Shown here: piece after piece, positions 32,331 through 36,762 of the stretch
How positions within the stretch are numbered: position 1 is the stretch's first letter
Layout: each line of letters begins with the position of its first letter
NCBI GenBank assembly: GCA_964460185.1
Contig: CAYWTM010000023.1
Location: 1 to 36,762, forward strand
Direction: 5' to 3'
From: JAVJPJ01 sp040217295
GTDB taxonomy: Bacteria; Pseudomonadota; Alphaproteobacteria; Rhodobacterales; Rhodobacteraceae
DNA length: 36,762 bases
Position numbers and translations under genes: made by a program
The notes under the pieces: model-generated
What the model saw: the letters and a program-made list of their open reading frames with translations, nothing else
Told to the model about the DNA's origin: nothing
Database searches by the model: none

Positions 32331-32759
32331 ATGAACGACGACACAGCATTTCTGAATGAAGAATCAGGGGCGATCGCAGTGGGTTGGGTTGCGTGCCGGG
32401 CCAGTTGCATGGCTCTGGACCGATTGGCGGAAGCTGTGATCGCCGGCAGCGCAGGCGAGCCTGAGAAAGAGGTGAACATACTCATAAAAAACTTTGTATT
32501 CGACGACGGATGCGACAATGCCGTGCATGTCGAGGGGGCGTGGCCGGATGAAATCCGCATCCGGTCGCATCGGCTGTCGGGCGCTGAAGCCCGGCAGTCT
32601 CCACCACGGCGTTTCGCGAGGCCGAACACCGCCGTCCTTCACGCCGCTGGCAGGCAAATCCAGGTTGGGCAAGCCGCAAGGCGCCCCCGGGTCCGTATTT
32701 ACGGCCCAAGGATTGCGAATTGTCATTCATCGAATCGTCTGGTTCGTCATCGGCATTAG
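32331..32759 (+). CDS. Hypothetical protein, 142 residues
   Basis: The ATG at 32331 has a strong ribosome-binding site (AAAAGGAAG, 4 nt upstream). The N-terminal about 75 residues (starting MNDDTAFLNEESGAIAVGWV) are acidic, balanced in composition and protein-like, with Cys at 22, 26 and 61. The C-terminal half is rich in Arg, His and Pro, as out-of-frame high-GC DNA often is, so a frameshift or a shorter original protein is possible. No domain is recognised. A hairpin follows directly after its stop and the giant peroxidase gene starts 124 nt later. It could be a small regulator or accessory protein for that gene, but nothing visible shows it. Confidence 0.45.
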   Translation: MNDDTAFLNEESGAIAVGWVACRASCMALDRLAEAVIAGSAGEPEKEVNILIKNFVFDDGCDNAVHVEGAWPDEIRIRSHRLSGAEARQSPPRRFARPNTAVLHAAGRQIQVGQAARRPRVRIYGPRIANCHSSNRLVRHRH

Positions 32760-32760
32760 A

Positions 32761-32789
32761 CCTTGGTCGAATAATTCCTGCGACCAAGG
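32761..32789 (+). terminator. 9-bp hairpin after the hypothetical gene
   Basis: Perfect arms ccttggtcg (32761-32769) and cgaccaagg (32781-32789) with an 11-nt loop, one base after the TAG of the hypothetical gene. There is no U-run, so termination would be incomplete or Rho-assisted; alternatively it is an operator for the downstream peroxidase gene. Confidence 0.5.
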
Positions 32790-32883
32790 CCCCAAAATTC
32801 ATTGGCCCTTCTGACTCCTAATCCAATCCTGCGCCCTTATGAGGGTAGGGGAAATTTTACGTTTTTTTTAAAAGGTATAAAAA

Positions 32884-35800
32884 ATGGTTTTCGTGAACAC
32901 GAACGATCTCAAGCACATTTTCGATCAGATTCTTATCGCCGAGCAGCATGCTGCCGGCACGCCGCTGACAGAACTCGTGGCCGATCCATTGCTTCCTCAT
33001 GGCCTGCGTCTCGTCGACGGGTCACTGAACAACCTGACCGAGGGTCGCGAGGATTGGGGGTCGGCTGACCGGGTCATGCCGCGGCTGCTAGACTCCACGT
33101 ATCTCACGCAGCCCGATGCGGCGCATCTGGCGGATCCGAACCCGCGCGCGCCGGGGGCTGGCCAGACCTCCTACACGCAGACCTCCGGTTCCGTCTATGA
33201 TGCCGAGCCGCGCGTGATTTCGAATCTCATCGCTGACCAGACGCTGGGCAACCCGGCCGCAGTCGCTGCGGCCCTGAGCCATGCGGGGCTCACCGGATCG
33301 GCCATGCTTGCCGCCGCCAATGAAATCGTTCGGGCGCACCAGAGTGTTCTCGATGCGCAAGCCGCCGCGACCAACACCGATCAGGCGCTCGAGCTTCAGC
33401 GTCAGCAGGTTCAGGCGCTCGTCGACGCGACCCAGGGTGAGTTGACCGCTGCTCAGGAAGATGTCGTCACCAAGACGACGGCGCGCACGGACGCAGACAG
33501 CGCGGTGACCGAAGCGCAGGCCACGCTCAACGCGGCGACCGAGACCCTCGCGGCGATGCAGGGCGAGGGGCAGGTCGGTGCCGCACAACAAGCGCTGGCG
33601 GCCGCCGAAGAGGCCCTTGCGCGGGGTGAGAGCGAACTGGGCGCAGCGCGCTCGACTCTTGAGCAGGCGCGTACAACCGCCGCCAACATCGCGTCCGAGC
33701 GCGACGCCAAGCAAGAAGAAGTGACTGACCTTCTGGGTCAGAAAGAGATTGCGGATCAGGCACTTGCCGACGCGCAGGTGCTTCTTCAGCAGGCGCAGGC
33801 CGCGCTGGCGCTGGAAGCGGATTCTTCGGTCGAAGTGAGTGCTGCCGAGGCGGCAGTTGCGGATGCAGAGACCGAAGTGCAGGACGCACAGGCCGCAGTG
33901 GAAGCGCTTGATGCGCTCATTGTTTCGGCACAGTCGGATCTCGATGACCTGAACGCCCAGCTTCAGACTGCGGAAGCCGCGATCGCGCCCGCAGAGGGTC
34001 GGGTCGCGTCGGCCGAGGGGCTCGCCATCGAGACGCAGTCAGCCCGTGACACCGCGCAGGCGACCTTCGACCGCGAGGTCGGTGAACTCAGCACCGCGCA
34101 GACCGAGTTCCTCAGCGCGCTGACCGTCTGGCTTTCTGGCGGATCGCTGAGCGCATTCTCCACGGCTTCGGCGGCGTTTTCGGAGGCGCGCGACGAGTGG
34201 CGTTCTGCCGAAACGGCCCTCAACAGCGCTGTTTCCGCAGACGACAATGCCGACCAGGCGCTCGCGGACGAACAGGCCGCCCTCGAGACGGCGCGTGGCC
34301 AGGTCACGACCCTGACACAGCAGCGGGACACTGCGCAGTTGACGCTTGACGGTCTGAACGCCCAGCTTCAGGACGCCAACACCCTGCTTTCCGGGGCGCA
34401 GGCCGATCTCCTATTGGCCCAACAGCAGCTCCAGACGGCTCAACAGAACAACCAGGCCTTCATCGACGCGCGCGACGCCGTCGATCAGGCGCAGGCCGAT
34501 GTCGATTCCGCACAGGCAGCAGTTGACGGCCTGGCAACATCCATCATGGCCGCCGAGGATGCACTCGCGGTGCTCGAAGCGAGCGTCGTATCGGCGAACG
34601 CAAGCGTTGTAACGCACGAAGATCTCGAGCTGACGGCAGCTGATGCTGTCACCGGCGCCGAGGCTGACGTTGCCGCGGCCCGGAAAGACCTGGCCGATGC
34701 ACAGCTCGCTGACCTCGCAATACTCGATCAGTTGGGATTGATCGCCGATGCAACGGTCACTCTGCAGGGCGCGATGCTGACCGCCGAACAGGCGGCACAG
34801 GAGCTTGGCGTGGCGCAGGGCGTCGAAGCGGACAAACAGGCGGCGTTCGACCTGGCGTCCGCCGGTCTAGAGGCGCTGAACGCCCCCGGCGCGGCCGAGG
34901 CGGCGATTGCAGCGGCGCAGCAGCTTGCAACCGAATCCCAGACGGCGCTCGACACCTTGCTGACGGAGAACGGCATCGAAATGGACGGCAACAATGTTCT
35001 GCTGCCCGATGTGGCGCCGGACGAAGGGCTTTCCGCGCCGTACAACTCCTGGATGACCATGTTCGGCCAGTTCTTCGACCACGGTCTCGACCTGATCAGC
35101 AAGGGCGGCAGCGGTACGGTGTTCATCCCGCTCCAGCCCGACGACCCGCTCTATGATGCTGACTCGCCCACGAATTTCATGGTGTTGAGCCGGACGACCA
35201 ATCAGCCCGGCCCGGACGGCATTCTCGGAACGGCAGACGACATTCGCGAGCACGCCAACAAGACCACACCTTGGGTCGATCAGAACCAATCCTACACGTC
35301 GCACCCCTCGCATCAGGTGTTCTTGCGCGAGTACGACATGAATGCCGAAGGTCAGCCCGTGTCCAACGGCTACCTGCTGCACGGTCAGACCGGCGGCATG
35401 TCGACCTGGGGTGACGTGAAGGCGCAGGCGGCCGAAAAGCTCGGCATCCGCCTCAACGACAGCGACGTGCTGGACGGTCCGCTCCTCGCGACCGACCCCT
35501 ATGGCAGCTTTATCCCCGGGCCGAACGGCCTGCCGCAGCTGGTGATACCGAACCCCGACTTCGTCGAGGGCGGCACGGCAGAGCCGTTCATCCTCGTGGA
35601 GGGCAACCTCGCGGATCCGGTGGACGCCTCCCAGGCGGTGCGCAACGGCCATGCCTTCCTGGAGGACATCGCGCACAACTCGGTGCCGGGCACCTTCACC
35701 AACCGGATCACGAACGAAACCTTCGATAAGGCTCCCGACGCGGACACCGAGACCGGCAACACGATCATTCCCAACCAGTTCGGCCAGAACGAGACCTATG

Positions 35801-36762
35801 ACAACGAACTGCTGGACCGCCATTTCATTGCGGGCGATGGCCGTGCAAACGAGAATTTCGGCCTGACCGCCGTGCACCATGTGTTCCACTCGGAACACAA
35901 CCGCCAGGTCGCCGAAATGAAGCAAACCATCATCGACAGCGGGGAACTTGCCTTCGTCAACGGTTGGCTTGCCACGCCGATCACGGATGCAGAGCTTGCA
36001 ACCGCGACGCCCGACCTTCTGGATTGGGACGGCGGGCGCCTGTTCCAGGCGGCGAAATTCACGACCGAGATGCAGTACCAGCACCTCGCCTTCGAGGAAT
36101 TCGGACGCAAGATCCAGCCCGCCATCGCGGTCTTCACTGTCAACAGCTCGAGCGAGATCGACGGGGCCATCTTTGCGGAATTTGCCCATGTCGTTTACCG
36201 CTTCGGCCACTCGATGCTGACCGAGAATGTCGATACGATGGACCCCAACGGGGTGACCATGCAAAACGGCCTGATCGAGGCATTCCTCAACCCGGTCGCC
36301 TTTGACAACGACCAAACGCTGACCTCCGATCAGGCGGCGGGAGCCGTCGCGCGGGGCATGTCGCGTGAGACCGGCGCCAATATCGACGAGTTCGTGACCA
36401 GCGCGCTTCGCGACAATCTGGTTGGCCTGCCGCTTGACCTCGCGGCGCTCAACATCGCGCGGGGGCGTGACACGGGCGTTCCGTCGCTCAACGCCGCACG
36501 GGAGCAGTTCTACAACGCGACCGGCAGCGAGTTCCTCAAGCCCTACGAGGACTGGGCCGAGTATGCGGCAAACCTCAAGAACCCGGCGTCGATCGTCAAC
36601 TACATCGCCGCTTATGGACAGCACGACACCATCTTGAACGCCCAGACCGTCATGGAAAAACGTGCGGCCGCCACCGACCTCGTGCTCGGCGGTGAGGGTG
36701 CGCCGGCGGACCGTCTGGACTTCGTCAACGGCACCGGCGCGTGGGCCGGGACCGAGACGGGC
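32884..36762 (+). CDS. Giant animal-type haem peroxidase with coiled-coil insertion (5' part)
   Basis: Open from ATG 32884 (AAAAGG 8 nt upstream) to the window edge: 1293 codons without a stop. Residues 1-145 (MVFVNTNDLKHIFDQILIAE onward) are a globular N-terminal region. Residues about 146-695 are a long Ala/Gln/Asp/Glu-rich stretch of heptad-like helices. From about 700 the animal haem peroxidase domain appears: distal GQFFDHGLD (D732, H733), GDGRANE with catalytic Arg987 and Glu990, TAVHHVFHSEHNR, proximal YRFGHSML (H1109) and ALNIARGRD (about 1188-1196). All residues for haem binding and possible ester links are present. There is no N-terminal Sec signal, so a C-terminal type I secretion signal, often with RTX repeats in such bacterial proteins, is expected beyond the window. 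It probably makes reactive halogen or oxygen species outside the cell. Confidence 0.88.
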   Translation, partial: MVFVNTNDLKHIFDQILIAEQHAAGTPLTELVADPLLPHGLRLVDGSLNNLTEGREDWGSADRVMPRLLDSTYLTQPDAAHLADPNPRAPGAGQTSYTQTSGSVYDAEPRVISNLIADQTLGNPAAVAAALSHAGLTGSAMLAAANEIVRAHQSVLDAQAAATNTDQALELQRQQVQALVDATQGELTAAQEDVVTKTTARTDADSAVTEAQATLNAATETLAAMQGEGQVGAAQQALAAAEEALARGESELGAARSTLEQARTTAANIASERDAKQEEVTDLLGQKEIADQALADAQVLLQQAQAALALEADSSVEVSAAEAAVADAETEVQDAQAAVEALDALIVSAQSDLDDLNAQLQTAEAAIAPAEGRVASAEGLAIETQSARDTAQATFDREVGELSTAQTEFLSALTVWLSGGSLSAFSTASAAFSEARDEWRSAETALNSAVSADDNADQALADEQAALETARGQVTTLTQQRDTAQLTLDGLNAQLQDANTLLSGAQADLLLAQQQLQTAQQNNQAFIDARDAVDQAQADVDSAQAAVDGLATSIMAAEDALAVLEASVVSANASVVTHEDLELTAADAVTGAEADVAAARKDLADAQLADLAILDQLGLIADATVTLQGAMLTAEQAAQELGVAQGVEADKQAAFDLASAGLEALNAPGAAEAAIAAAQQLATESQTALDTLLTENGIEMDGNNVLLPDVAPDEGLSAPYNSWMTMFGQFFDHGLDLISKGGSGTVFIPLQPDDPLYDADSPTNFMVLSRTTNQPGPDGILGTADDIREHANKTTPWVDQNQSYTSHPSHQVFLREYDMNAEGQPVSNGYLLHGQTGGMSTWGDVKAQAAEKLGIRLNDSDVLDGPLLATDPYGSFIPGPNGLPQLVIPNPDFVEGGTAEPFILVEGNLADPVDASQAVRNGHAFLEDIAHNSVPGTFTNRITNETFDKAPDADTETGNTIIPNQFGQNETYDNELLDRHFIAGDGRANENFGLTAVHHVFHSEHNRQVAEMKQTIIDSGELAFVNGWLATPITDAELATATPDLLDWDGGRLFQAAKFTTEMQYQHLAFEEFGRKIQPAIAVFTVNSSSEIDGAIFAEFAHVVYRFGHSMLTENVDTMDPNGVTMQNGLIEAFLNPVAFDNDQTLTSDQAAGAVARGMSRETGANIDEFVTSALRDNLVGLPLDLAALNIARGRDTGVPSLNAAREQFYNATGSEFLKPYEDWAEYAANLKNPASIVNYIAAYGQHDTILNAQTVMEKRAAATDLVLGGEGAPADRLDFVNGTGAWAGTETG

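Noticed and set aside
34867..36624. A 585-residue open frame on the minus strand
   Set aside because: It is an antisense shadow of the haem peroxidase domain, whose plus-strand frame has clear catalytic motifs; the minus frame has no recognisable domain and typical mirror composition.
1..36762. CRISPR array, phage genes, restriction or toxin-antitoxin defence system
   Set aside because: No regularly spaced repeats, integrase, phage structural or nuclease genes were found; the window is metabolic, signalling and IS sequence.

Overview
The window looks like a high-GC alphaproteobacterial accessory replicon or genomic island, most likely from the Rhodobacteraceae (Roseobacter group). The grounds are the overall protein style, the dense ATGA-coupled operons, the ABC and TRAP uptake cassettes, and a very large animal-type haem peroxidase. 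This placement is an inference from content; no rRNA or tRNA gene is present to anchor it.

Layout. (0) 1-320: a truncated reading frame, the right end of an IS6-family insertion sequence (131-232) and the C-terminal scrap of another gene. (A) 317-10776, all on the minus strand and transcribed from 10776 downward: nucleoside hydrolase, adenine deaminase-like amidohydrolase, a PotD/B/C/A-type ABC transporter, an MTA/SAH-deaminase-type amidohydrolase, an M20 peptidase and a second nucleoside hydrolase. This reads as a purine nucleoside uptake and breakdown operon. (B) 11078-18434, plus strand and visibly less GC-rich: RpiR-type regulator, Fe3+/sugar-phosphate-type ABC importer (binding protein, fused permease, ATPase), histidine phosphatase, then a Na+/phosphate transporter-family protein. 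It could be an import, dephosphorylation and phosphate-disposal module for a phosphoester. (C) 18871-26140, minus strand: hydantoinase/oxoprolinase A and B subunits, a complete TRAP transporter and a GntR regulator. (D) 27239-31316: a signalling locus with a NarL-type response regulator divergent from a Tat-exported, cysteine-free molybdopterin-fold protein and a hybrid histidine kinase. (E) 31317-36762: about 1 kb with no convincing gene, a hypothetical gene, and the first 1293 codons of a giant haem peroxidase that runs off the window.

The main structural observation is that the boundaries 0/A, A/B, B/C and C/D each carry a piece of the same IS6-type element, all in the same orientation: a right end at 131-232, left ends at 10848 and 18666, and a full-length but dead copy at 26244-27057. 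Modules A, B and C are therefore each bracketed by IS6 sequence, as expected if cassettes were assembled by IS26-like cointegrate events and the elements then decayed.

Within modules the genes are tightly packed (4-nt ATGA overlaps at eight junctions). Each of the three transporter operons has a strong hairpin between the solute-binding-protein gene and the first membrane gene, probably a device for making more binding protein than permease.
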